Shown here piece after piece: positions 42,476-49,892 of a stretch of 64,000 nt of DNA. The notes beneath the pieces are model-generated. The model made no database searches. It saw nothing but the letters and a program-made list of their open reading frames with translations, and was not told the DNA's origin. Location: the NCBI GenBank assembly GCA_017557425.1, contig JAFYYU010000012.1, positions 186,001 to 250,000 of the forward strand. The letters are read 5' to 3'. Each line of letters begins with the position of its first letter. Position 1 is the stretch's first letter. The DNA comes from Muribaculaceae bacterium. Its GTDB lineage: Bacteria; Bacteroidota; Bacteroidia; Bacteroidales; Muribaculaceae. The translations under genes were made by a program, and so were the position numbers.

Positions 42476-44128
42476 ATGAAAACGAAACGATTTCTCTCTT
42501 TCCTCGTGGTGACGTTGGCGCTGGCAGTCACTCCGTCGTGGGCATGTACCAATCTGATCGTTGGTAAGGCAGCCTCGGTAGATGGCTCCGTGATTTGTAC
42601 ATATAATTGTGACGGTTACGGCTTCGCCGGCTCGCTATCACGCACCCCTGGCGGCAGGCATGAGAAGGACGAGAAGATTGCCGTCCGCGAGTGGGGCCGG
42701 GGCGCCGTGAAAGGCTATATTCCTCAAGTGGAATACACCTATGACGTCATCGGCTTTATTAATGAAAAGCAGGTGAGCATCGTGGAAACCACCTTTGACG
42801 GTCGCCTAGAGTTGCGGAACCCCGAAGGTCTGCTCGACTATTTCACCATGATGCACCTGGGGCTGGAGCGTGCTGCCACGGCACGTGAGGCCATTGTCAT
42901 CATGACTAATCTAGTGCGGGATTATGGTTACAATAGCACGGGAGAGAGTATTACCGTGTGCGACAAAAACGAGGCCTGGATTCTCGAAATCATAGGCAAG
43001 GGCCCGGGCGTGAAAGGTGCCGTGTGGGTCGCCGTTCGCATCCCCGACGACTGCATCAGTGCCCACGCCAACCTCTGCCGCATACGCCAGTTCCCGTTGA
43101 AGGACCCCAAGAACTGCCTGTATTCCAAGGACGTGATTTCCTTTGCGCGCGAGAAAGGCTATTTCAGTGGCAAGGACGAGGATTTCAGCTTCCGCGATGC
43201 CTATTGCCCGATCTCCTTCTCGGCAGTGCGCTATGCCGACGCCCGTGTGTGGAGTTTCTTCCGCCACCACTACGACCAGGCCGAGATGGACAAGTACCTG
43301 CCCTACATCAACGGCCAGTATGACGTTTGCGACCATCTGCCGCTCTACATCAAGCCCGACCGCAAGTTGTCGGTGCGTGACATCATGAATGACATGCGCG
43401 ACCATTACGAGGGCACACCGCTGGACATGACAGCCGACATGAGCGCAGGACCCTGGAGCTCACCTTACCGTCCGCTGCCCATGAACTGGGAAGTCGACGG
43501 GAAGAGCTATTTCCGTGAGCGTGCCATCGGCACCCCGCAGTCGGGATTCACGCTGGTTTCTCAGCTTCGCAGCTGGCTCCCCGATGAGGTGGGAGGCATC
43601 ATGTACTTCAACTGCGACGATGCCAACATGATAGCCTACGTGCCTGTGTATTGCTGCGTGAATGAGGTGCCCGAAGCCTTCCGCCGCGAGAACAACGTGA
43701 ACACCGAGTTCAGCGAGCACGGCGCCTTCTGGATGAACAATCTGGTGGCGAACATGATTTATCCGCGATACAGCGCCATGATAGGGGACCTGCGTGAGGC
43801 GCAACAGGAGTTGGAGGACTTCTACGCTGCTGATCAGACGCAGGTATTGAAAGATATAGAGCCCCTCACCAAGCGTGAGCGCGTCAGCTACCTCACCAGC
43901 AAGAGTGCAGCCTATACCGCCCAGATGATGCAGCGTTGGGACAAGCTCTTCCGCCTCATCGTTGTGAAGCACAACGACCAGATCATGAAGCCTTCAGAGA
44001 ATGGTGCCGTCGTTCCGGGACGTTATACTACACCGGGCTATGACCAGCAGTTCCGTGAGCAGATCAGCAAGGACACCGGTACCCGTTACCTGATGCCCGA
44101 AAGCTCTGGAGACATCAAGTCGCTGTAA
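42476..44128 (+). CDS. Secreted C69-family dipeptidase
   Basis: About 550 residues. The signal peptide MKTKRFLSFLVVTLALAVTP ends SWA, and cleavage exposes the N-terminal nucleophile Cys of CTNLIVGKAASVDGSVICTY, the hallmark of the PepD/C69 N-terminal nucleophile hydrolases. Downstream blocks (GESITVCDKNEAWILEI, VPIYCC-like VPVYCCVNEVPEAF) match the family. It hydrolyses dipeptides in the periplasm, complementing the secreted proteases elsewhere in the window. The ATG at 42476 is preferred over one at 42458 because it directly begins the signal peptide. Confidence 0.93.
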   Translation: MKTKRFLSFLVVTLALAVTPSWACTNLIVGKAASVDGSVICTYNCDGYGFAGSLSRTPGGRHEKDEKIAVREWGRGAVKGYIPQVEYTYDVIGFINEKQVSIVETTFDGRLELRNPEGLLDYFTMMHLGLERAATAREAIVIMTNLVRDYGYNSTGESITVCDKNEAWILEIIGKGPGVKGAVWVAVRIPDDCISAHANLCRIRQFPLKDPKNCLYSKDVISFAREKGYFSGKDEDFSFRDAYCPISFSAVRYADARVWSFFRHHYDQAEMDKYLPYINGQYDVCDHLPLYIKPDRKLSVRDIMNDMRDHYEGTPLDMTADMSAGPWSSPYRPLPMNWEVDGKSYFRERAIGTPQSGFTLVSQLRSWLPDEVGGIMYFNCDDANMIAYVPVYCCVNEVPEAFRRENNVNTEFSEHGAFWMNNLVANMIYPRYSAMIGDLREAQQELEDFYAADQTQVLKDIEPLTKRERVSYLTSKSAAYTAQMMQRWDKLFRLIVVKHNDQIMKPSENGAVVPGRYTTPGYDQQFREQISKDTGTRYLMPESSGDIKSL

Positions 44129-44148
44129 ACGCGGGAGAACTCTGTATA

Positions 44149-44199
44149 CCGAAAATTAAGGGAAAAATGAGCGTTTAGCGAGAAAATTCACTACCTTTG
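44149..44199 (+). promoter_or_regulatory. Promoter cassette (copy 2) with -7 element at 44192-44199
   Basis: TACCTTTG, preceded by ACCGAAAATTAAGGGAAAAA and TGAGCGTTTAGCGAGAAAA, closely matching the block before the C69 gene. Confidence 0.6.
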
Positions 44200-44223
44200 T
44201 GACAACACTAAATACTGTTTATT

Positions 44224-44706
44224 ATGAAAAAAGCATTTATGATTTTACTGATGGCCTTGATGGCCAACCTCGTTTCGACGGCCACAGATTTCAAAACCTT
44301 TGAGAATGAGATTTTTACCATCAACTATCCTGCTGACTGGGAGGAGACTTATGTCGATGATGATTGCCTGAACGTGGCTACTGAAGATGGTCAGATACGT
44401 TTTGATGTCACTTACAATGAACGCGGTCCAATGAAGGATCAACTGCAAGAGGCCGTTGACAATTGGGTGTACATGAAAGAGAGCCATGGCCACCAGGTGG
44501 ACCAGAAAGTGGTGAAAGACGACTATGCGCTCGTGCGTTCGATAGAGACCGACGAGGATGACGGTACGCAAACCGTAGTGGTGTGGTTCTTGATGATCAC
44601 CCAGGAGCCGCAATGCTTCTCGGGATCAATCCAGAGCCCATTTGATCGCGCCAACGAAGCGGCCAACATTCTGGTGGAAATGCTCGCAACCCTCTCCCAG
44701 AAATAA
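44224..44706 (+). CDS. Small secreted protein, PsbP/DcrB-like
   Basis: A 160-residue protein with a signal peptide (about 1-20, ending VSTAT). The pattern FENEIFTINYPADWEETYVD followed by alternating strands and a final helix resembles PsbP/DcrB-fold proteins (often DUF1795-like), which are small secreted proteins of mostly unknown role. The assignment is by pattern only. It has a copy of the promoter cassette and is 30 bases upstream of the frameshifted membrane protein gene. Confidence 0.7.
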   Translation: MKKAFMILLMALMANLVSTATDFKTFENEIFTINYPADWEETYVDDDCLNVATEDGQIRFDVTYNERGPMKDQLQEAVDNWVYMKESHGHQVDQKVVKDDYALVRSIETDEDDGTQTVVVWFLMITQEPQCFSGSIQSPFDRANEAANILVEMLATLSQK

Positions 44707-44736
44707 CAAAAGCAGAATAAGTTCAATTGTGGCATT

Positions 44737-45256
44737 ATGAAGCGTGAAGAGACAGGGAACCTTAGCAGAGAGGAATTGTTTGAGAAGATCAAACGCAAGT
44801 GCATATCAAGGTCACGTATCGATTTCTACAGTGGACTTCTGATCCTGTTCATTATAATTGTATTATTCATCTACCGTGGTACAAATCCATTTGATGATAA
44901 TGATATTTTTAAGCTTCATCTATGCTATAGTTCTTGCATGTATGGCGGGATGGCTAGCTCTGTACAGTTATTTGTATCAAAAGAAAATTCAAAAAACTGA
45001 CGATCCAGGTCAGTTATTGCACTTCTATGAAAAGAGAAGCCAAAACCTCATCATATTTTGTCTTATCGGTTGGTTGATATGGCTTGGACCGAAATTTGTG
45101 GGATTTTTCAGAACAGCCAGTGATTATGAAGATGTGTTATTGGCTATCGTGTTTGTTGCATCTGTATACTTCATTTACAAAACCCATAAACCTGGCTCTG
45201 TGGGTGTTAAAGATATGGAGATTATAGAACAACTACAAGACCTTATTGATGAGTAA
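44737..45256 (+). pseudogene. Small multi-helix membrane protein gene with a +1 frameshift
   Basis: The first frame (44737-45000) encodes MKREETGNLSREELFEKIKR and one membrane helix; the second (from about 44911 to 45256) continues with three more helices and ends EIIEQLQDLIDE. Together they would give about 172 residues matching the layout of the paralog at 45444 (185 residues). The frames meet at a run of five T (44906-44910); four T would restore one frame, reading DNDILSFIYAIV. It may be a true pseudogene, a phase-variable gene or an assembly error. Function unknown. Confidence 0.75.
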
Positions 45257-45263
45257 TGATGCC

Positions 45264-45347
45264 GTCTTTTCAAGGCAACAAGCGGTTGAAGAACATGATA
45301 CAAAATTGCAAATCTCAGGACGAGTAGCAGCGCCTCATGAACAATCA
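45264..45347 (+). repeat. 3' flank cassette, copy 1
   Basis: An 84-base stretch downstream of the frameshifted gene that matches 46013-46096 at roughly 80% by eye without gaps. It begins with a hairpin-prone segment TTCAAGGC...TTGAA (45269-45290) and ends CGCCTCATGAACAATCA. Confidence 0.75.
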
Positions 45348-45351
45348 TTCT

Positions 45352-45401
45352 CCCAAAAATAATAGATCATGAAGTGTTTAGTGTAATAATCGCTATCTTT
45401 G
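45352..45401 (+). promoter_or_regulatory. Promoter cassette (copy 3) with -7 element at 45394-45401
   Basis: TATCTTTG followed by C, preceded by GAAGTGTTTAGTGTAATAAT; aligned with copies 1 and 2. Confidence 0.6.
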
Positions 45402-45443
45402 CATAATAATATTTTTAGTGACCAACAATTAAAGCATATCATT

Positions 45444-46001
45444 ATGAAACTGGAAGATTTATACTTGATTAACAAAGAAGAATGGCTGGATGTTATCAAG
45501 GACAAGTGCAAGAAAAAAGCGAAAACTCATTTCTGGGTTGGGTTGGTTTCTTTGATACTTCTCCTGATAATGGTGACAATTGCAATTTATGTTGAGCTTC
45601 ATCCAGACATTCATTATTCGGCACATGATAAAAGAGGTTTTGTTTTGCTCTTGGCTATGGTTTTATGGGCCCTTATGTCAGGCTGGTGGATTCTAAAATC
45701 TCACAGCTTTTTAAAAACCATCGACGGTCTCGGCAATCCAGAACAGCTATTGGACAAGTTCAAAAAGTACATTAAAGACAAAAGTATCATCTGGACGATA
45801 GGACGTCTGATTTTTATCGGGTGGTGGGTTTATTACACATTTACCTCTGATTTGGGTATTATAGTGAAAGTGATTACTTGGATCTTGTTCTTAGCCGCCG
45901 CTACAGTGGATATTTCCAGATTAATACGCGGTAAATATTTAAAAGGCTCCAGTGATGAGGATATCACCCATCGTCTGCAAGAACTCATCGGGGAAGAGTA
46001 A
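45444..46001 (+). CDS. Four-helix inner-membrane protein, unknown function
   Basis: About 185 residues from the ATG at 45444 (MKLEDLYLINKEEWLDVIKD); the upstream ATG at 45399 overlaps the -7 element. Hydrophobic helices are near 32-54, 66-84, 112-135 and 140-155, between a charged N-terminus and a C-terminus ending DITHRLQELIGEE. It is the intact paralog of the frameshifted gene at 44737, sharing the charged N-terminus, helix layout and QLxxLIxE end. No family was recognised. Lower G+C than the housekeeping genes suggests accessory origin. Confidence 0.7.
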   Translation: MKLEDLYLINKEEWLDVIKDKCKKKAKTHFWVGLVSLILLLIMVTIAIYVELHPDIHYSAHDKRGFVLLLAMVLWALMSGWWILKSHSFLKTIDGLGNPEQLLDKFKKYIKDKSIIWTIGRLIFIGWWVYYTFTSDLGIIVKVITWILFLAAATVDISRLIRGKYLKGSSDEDITHRLQELIGEE

Positions 46002-46012
46002 CCTCATTCCCC

Positions 46013-46096
46013 TTCTTTTCAAGGCATAGAGCCGTTGAAGTGCTTAATACAAAATTGTAAAAGTCGGGACGAATACCAGCGCCTCATGAACAATCA
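46013..46096 (+). repeat. 3' flank cassette, copy 2
   Basis: Matches 45264-45347 over 84 bases. The hairpin TTCAAGGC/GCCGTTGAA is the best formed of the three copies. Confidence 0.75.
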
Positions 46097-46149
46097 ATCA
46101 TCAAAATCTAAGAGAAAATAGCGAAAAAATGCCTGCCTGTGCAGGTCAA

Positions 46150-46170
46150 GAGTTTGTCAAAAGACAACTC
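46150..46170 (+). other. Short hairpin upstream of the FGE-domain gene
   Basis: GAGTTTGTC and GACAACTC pair around AAAA with one bulged T. No promoter element of the standard type was seen in 46097-46204, so how the next gene is transcribed is unclear. Confidence 0.4.
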
Positions 46171-46204
46171 ACCGAGAGAATATAACCATTAAACATAACA
46201 TATT

Positions 46205-47746
46205 ATGAAAAAGAACCTCTTATTATTGTTTACTTCCCTTTTGGTGGCCTTGTGCGCCAATGCGCAAGTATCGGTGTGTGGTGTTAATCCCGATGATAAC
46301 GGCCACTTCGATTGTCCTTACATCAAGAGCGGCTCCGTCACTTGGAACGCTACCAGCAAGACCCTGACCCTGTACAATGCTGTTATTGAGTACAGCAGCA
46401 ACAATCCCCAGGATGGCATCAGGCCCATTCGTGTCACCGGCGATGCGACCATCGTTGTTCATGGAAACTGCCGATTGACCTCCACTGGCCATGTAGCTAT
46501 CGCAATAGACTCCTATACCTCCAAGAATGTGATTATCAAGGGCAATGGCTCCCTTTCCACATACAGCTCCTGGATTGACATTTTCCTTGTTGTCGCCCAT
46601 TTGACCATCCAGGATATCACATTGAATACCGTCAAGGGAATCGCCAATAATGCCGAAGGCAATGGCGTAGGACTCACATTCGACAATGTGCAGGCCACCA
46701 TTATGGGTGAGGTTGCAAGAATCGGCGATGGCATCACCTTCAATAACTGCGCTATCACTTACCCCGAAGACGCCTATTTAGAACAATCATCCTATGGCTA
46801 TAGCATCTATTGTGGCAACCATCAAAGTCCCGACAAGATTATCATCTCTCGAAATGGTGGGCTTAAAGGTGATGTCAATGGTGACGGGGAGATAAATATC
46901 GCCGACGTGAATGTGATAATCACCATGATTCTGGGCGACAGTGGCAGCTATACTTCGGCGGACGTCAATGCTGATGACGAGGTCAATATTGCCGATGTCA
47001 ACGCTATCATCAATATCATCCTTGGCGACGGTTCCACTCCAATGGTCATCGAGACGTTCACCGCGAATGGCGTGGAGTTCAAAATGGTAAAGGTCGATGG
47101 CGGTACCTTCACAATGGGCGCTACCCCTGAACAAGGTGACGACGCCTACAGTAGTGAGAAGCCGGCTCACCAGGTGACCCTGTCCAGCTACAGAATCGGC
47201 CAGACCGAGGTGACTCAGGAGTTGTGGACGGCCGTGATGGGCTACAACTGGAGCCATTTCACTGGCGACATGAACCTCCCAGCCGATCAGCTGTCCTGGA
47301 GTGAATGCCAGGAATTCATTACCAAACTGAACCAACTCACCGGAAAGACGTTCAGAATGCCCACCGAGGCCGAATGGGAATATGCTGCGCGCGGCGGCAA
47401 ACAGAGCAAGGGCTACAAATACGCCGGCAGCAACAATATCGACGAAGTCGCTTGGTATGACGATGGCAACAGCCCCTGTGCAACAAAACCTGTCGCCACC
47501 AAAAAGCCTAATGAGTTGGGCATTTATGACATGTCGGGCAATGTGATGGAGTGGTGCAGCGATTGGTATGGCCCCTATAGCAGTGAAGCGCAGATTGATC
47601 CGGTTGGCCCTGAAACTGGCACAGATCGCATTACCCGTGGCGGCTGCTATAGTTTCTCATTGCCGAGGATGTGCCGTGTGTCGGCCCGGCGCTACTATAG
47701 CCCTACGTTTGAGGCTCCAGCCAATGGCCTTCGTCTGGCCCTCTGA
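46205..47746 (+). CDS. Secreted protein with internal dockerin and C-terminal FGE-sulfatase-like domain
   Basis: A 513-residue protein with a signal peptide (about 1-21). Residues about 22-215 form a beta-rich, possibly beta-helical domain; about 220-277 hold two dockerin loops (GDVNGDGEINIADVNVIITM and DVNADDEVNIADVNAIINII); about 285-512 form a formylglycine-generating-enzyme-like domain (GGTFTMGATPEQGDD, TEVTQELWTAVMGYNWSHF, RMPTEAEWEYAARGG, YDMSGNVMEWCSDWYG). The catalytic Cys pair of true FGE is not clearly placed (GGCYSFSLPRMCRVSARRYY), so a non-catalytic or different role is likely. A dockerin between two domains is unusual here; the others are C-terminal. Confidence 0.85.
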   Translation: MKKNLLLLFTSLLVALCANAQVSVCGVNPDDNGHFDCPYIKSGSVTWNATSKTLTLYNAVIEYSSNNPQDGIRPIRVTGDATIVVHGNCRLTSTGHVAIAIDSYTSKNVIIKGNGSLSTYSSWIDIFLVVAHLTIQDITLNTVKGIANNAEGNGVGLTFDNVQATIMGEVARIGDGITFNNCAITYPEDAYLEQSSYGYSIYCGNHQSPDKIIISRNGGLKGDVNGDGEINIADVNVIITMILGDSGSYTSADVNADDEVNIADVNAIINIILGDGSTPMVIETFTANGVEFKMVKVDGGTFTMGATPEQGDDAYSSEKPAHQVTLSSYRIGQTEVTQELWTAVMGYNWSHFTGDMNLPADQLSWSECQEFITKLNQLTGKTFRMPTEAEWEYAARGGKQSKGYKYAGSNNIDEVAWYDDGNSPCATKPVATKKPNELGIYDMSGNVMEWCSDWYGPYSSEAQIDPVGPETGTDRITRGGCYSFSLPRMCRVSARRYYSPTFEAPANGLRLAL

Positions 47747-47804
47747 TCGGTTCAGGTCTCAAAAGTTCAGAAATAATTGAAGAGTATTTAGGGCGAATAA
47801 TCGC

Positions 47805-47812
47805 TATATTTG
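47805..47812 (+). promoter_or_regulatory. Promoter cassette (copy 4), -7 element
   Basis: TATATTTG followed by C, preceded by AGAGTATTTAGGGCGAATAA, a weaker match to the cassette before 42476 and 45444. It drives the frameshifted small gene at 47842. Confidence 0.55.
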
Positions 47813-47841
47813 CAAGCGGCAATATCATATATCTCGAAGTT

Positions 47842-47972
47842 ATGTCTGATAATGAAAAAGTAAAAAAGAGAGAAAAAAGATAATTATCATAACGTCTTGT
47901 TTCTTTGCTTTTCTGATAGCCTTCTGTCTAATTTTTGCGATGGTTTTGATAGTGGCTTATTACAACCTATAG
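47842..47972 (+). pseudogene. Frameshifted small single-helix membrane protein gene (copy 1)
   Basis: The ATG at 47842 reads MSDNEKVKKREKR then stops. The downstream copy at 48354 has a run of seven A where this one has six (47862-47867); adding one A restores MSDNEKVKKERKKIIIITSC and a hydrophobic helix ending VAYYNL, about 43 residues. The leader GCAATATCATATATC and first codons are nearly identical between copies. It lies in a 331-base gap (47747-48077) that otherwise holds a promoter cassette and a third 3' flank cassette. Confidence 0.7.
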
Positions 47973-47996
47973 TAAAAATGCTTTATTAGAATCCCC

Positions 47997-48047
47997 GTCT
48001 TTTCAAGGCGTAAACGGTTGAACATCTTATACCAAAATTATAAAACT
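47997..48047 (+). repeat. 3' flank cassette, copy 3 (partial)
   Basis: GTCTTTTCAAGGCGTAAACG and the following bases match the first part of the cassettes at 45264 and 46013, including the TTCAA/TTGAA hairpin, then diverge. Confidence 0.65.
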
Positions 48048-48077
48048 AAATAAGTATTTAGTTTCTAATTAACAACT

Positions 48078-48308
48078 ATGAACAGAAAAATTAAATCTGC
48101 AATAATATCAATTATTGTCATTGTAGCAATAATAGTAGACATCATTTGGGATGTCTTATTATGGACAAATGCTTACGTTGATGGCAAATATATTTTTGGA
48201 GACAATGATACTTATTATTTGAGAGTTGGTAGCCTATCAGCTGCTATGTTCATCAATCTTGTTGTTATTATCGTATTGCTACTCATTTTAGCAACCAGAA
48301 GAAAATGA
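48078..48308 (+). CDS. Small two-helix membrane protein, unknown function
   Basis: A 76-residue protein, MNRKIKSAIISIIVIVAIIV onwards, with hydrophobic helices near 7-28 and 50-72 separated by a polar loop (NAYVDGKYIFGDNDTYYLRV). Strongly AT-rich compared with the surrounding housekeeping genes. It sits between the two copies of the MSDNEKV gene. No family was recognised; such proteins may be envelope stress or toxin-like peptides, but nothing in the sequence decides it. Confidence 0.6.
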   Translation: MNRKIKSAIISIIVIVAIIVDIIWDVLLWTNAYVDGKYIFGDNDTYYLRVGSLSAAMFINLVVIIVLLLILATRRK

Positions 48309-48353
48309 GTGTTTAGCGAATTTACTAGTAGCAATATCATATATCTTGAAGTT
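48297..48353 (+). promoter_or_regulatory. Degenerate promoter cassette (copy 5)
   Basis: GAAGAAAATGAGTGTTTAGCGAATT matches the upstream half of the cassette, but the TAnnTTTG element is missing and the sequence runs directly into the leader shared with the 47842 copy. It overlaps the end of the previous gene by 12 bases. Confidence 0.45.
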
Positions 48354-48512
48354 ATGTCTGATAATGAAAAAGTAAAAAAAGAGAGAAAAAAGATGATTAT
48401 CTTAAAGTCATGTTTCTTTGGTTTTCTGATAGCATTTTGTCTCATTAATATTTTGGTGTTTATAATAGCTCTATTTCTAGGTGATGCAGGCGGTTGGCTT
48501 ACCTTTGCGTAA
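48354..48512 (+). CDS. Small single-helix membrane protein (copy 2, intact)
   Basis: A 52-residue protein beginning MSDNEKVKKERKKMIILKSC, with a basic N-terminus followed by one membrane helix (about 19-42) and a short tail GDAGGWLTFA. It is the intact homolog of the frameshifted copy at 47842. A longer frame from 48309 includes the promoter cassette and is rejected. A basic N-terminus plus one helix is also the shape of type I toxin peptides, but no antisense RNA was identified. Confidence 0.6.
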   Translation: MSDNEKVKKERKKMIILKSCFFGFLIAFCLINILVFIIALFLGDAGGWLTFA

Positions 48513-48580
48513 ACCAACCGTTTTTATGATACTCACGATAAATGTAATCTTGGCAACGTTGAAGTAAGGCAATGCTTCTA

Positions 48581-49783
48581 TTATGGTAGAGATACTTTGT
48601 TGAGGATGCCCTTGAGGTGGGCGATGGCGATGCCGTAGTTGGTCATTGGCACGCCCTGGGCGCGGCATTGCTCCACACGCTGGAGCATGAAACGGCGGTT
48701 AAACATGCATGCGCCGCAATGGATGATGAGGTCATAGCTCGTCAAATCCTCGGGGAAGTCCTTTCCCGCTACAATATCAATTTGCAAGCCTTCTCCTACA
48801 CGCTTTCGCAGCATGCGGGGTATTTTCTCGCGCCCGATGTCCTCAGGCAGAGGAGCGTGGGTGCAGGCTTCGGCGATAAGAACCCGCGATTGCTCGGTCA
48901 AGCGGTCAATGGCTGCTGCACTCTCGGTAAAGTAACGGATGTCGCCTTTATGGGCCGCCATTAGCACCGAGAACGAGGTGAGCAGGCTGCCTTCTGGCTT
49001 TTTCTTCTCCACGATGTCAAACACCTGCGAGTCGGTGATGATGAGTCGTGGCGGCTCCCTCAAGGCGGCTAGTGAGCGGTCGATGTCCTCGGTTGTACAG
49101 CAGATGGCGATGCAACCCTTGTCCATCAGGTCGCGCAGGGTTTGCACCTGGGGCAGGATGAGCCGTCCCTTGGGCGCCTGCGGGTCTTGAGGCATGACCA
49201 GCAGCACGGTATCACCTGCCTTTGCCAAATCGCCTGTGAGTGACTGTTTCCCTTGGTCAGGAACCAGTCTGGCCAACGTCTGCCGCAGCAAGTCCAGTCC
49301 AGTCCCTTGCAAAGCGCTTACGGCGATGACCTCACCTCCTAACCGTTTGGCAATGTTGTCGAGTAGGGTAGAGGGCACTTTTCCCATCAGGTCCACCTTG
49401 TTGAGCACGACCACATAGGGGACATCGGCTTGCTTGAGCAACGCTGCCCATGCCGCCTCGTCATCGAGCGAGGTGGCGTCGGTGACTAGGATGGCGATAT
49501 CAGTCTGTTTGATGACTTCGCGGGTGCGTTCGGTGCGCAGGTCGCCCACTTTGCCGCTGTCGTCAAAGCCTGCCGTGTCAATCAGCACACAGGGGCCCAA
49601 CGGCAGAATCTCCATCGATTTGATGACAGGGTCAGTCGTGGTGCCGGGAACGTCGCTCACCAGGGCAATGTGCTGCCCCGTGAGTGCATTGATAAGCGAC
49701 GACTTGCCCACATTGCGTCGTCCAAACAGTGCAATGTGCAGCCGCTCACTCTGCGGCGCCCTATTAAAAGCATTATCAGCCAT
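48581..49783 (-). CDS. hydF: [FeFe] hydrogenase H-cluster maturation GTPase HydF
   Basis: About 400 residues from the ATG at 49783. The N-terminal GTPase domain has the P-loop GRRNVGKSSL near residue 21, switch-region PGTTTDP, DTAGFDD and NKVD. The C-terminal domain carries the cluster-binding signature CTHAPL near 307 and IIHCGACMFN near 357 (CxH...HCxxC). HydF is the scaffold on which the 2Fe subcluster is built and transferred to HydA. It lies downstream of hydG on the same strand, separated by a 109-base gap with a large inverted repeat. Confidence 0.95.
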   Translation of the reverse strand: MADNAFNRAPQSERLHIALFGRRNVGKSSLINALTGQHIALVSDVPGTTTDPVIKSMEILPLGPCVLIDTAGFDDSGKVGDLRTERTREVIKQTDIAILVTDATSLDDEAAWAALLKQADVPYVVVLNKVDLMGKVPSTLLDNIAKRLGGEVIAVSALQGTGLDLLRQTLARLVPDQGKQSLTGDLAKAGDTVLLVMPQDPQAPKGRLILPQVQTLRDLMDKGCIAICCTTEDIDRSLAALREPPRLIITDSQVFDIVEKKKPEGSLLTSFSVLMAAHKGDIRYFTESAAAIDRLTEQSRVLIAEACTHAPLPEDIGREKIPRMLRKRVGEGLQIDIVAGKDFPEDLTSYDLIIHCGACMFNRRFMLQRVEQCRAQGVPMTNYGIAIAHLKGILNKVSLP

Positions 49784-49811
49784 GAAAAGGCAAACCAACG
49801 GTTATAAAAGG

Positions 49812-49880
49812 AAAACAATAAGTACAATAATCACAATGCTATCAGAGCAAAAAAATAGTATTTATTGTACTTCTTGTTTT
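49812..49880. mobile_element. MITE-like inverted repeat between hydG and hydF
   Basis: Arms AAAACAATAAGTACAATAA (49812-49830) and its reverse complement at 49862-49880 match at 18 of 19 positions around a 31-base spacer. The arm resembles the ends of the element at 35620-35811 (ACAAGAAATACAATAAGCAC). No T-run marks it as a terminator. Confidence 0.5.
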
Positions 49881-49892
49881 CATTATCTCAGT

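Noticed and set aside
47300-47746. FGE-like domain as a true formylglycine-generating (sulfatase-activating) enzyme
   Set aside because: The catalytic Cys pair is not clearly placed, the protein is exported, and no sulfatase gene lies in the window.
48354-48512. Small MSDNEKV peptide as a type I toxin
   Set aside because: A basic N-terminus and one helix fit many small membrane proteins, and no antitoxin RNA promoter or pairing region was found.
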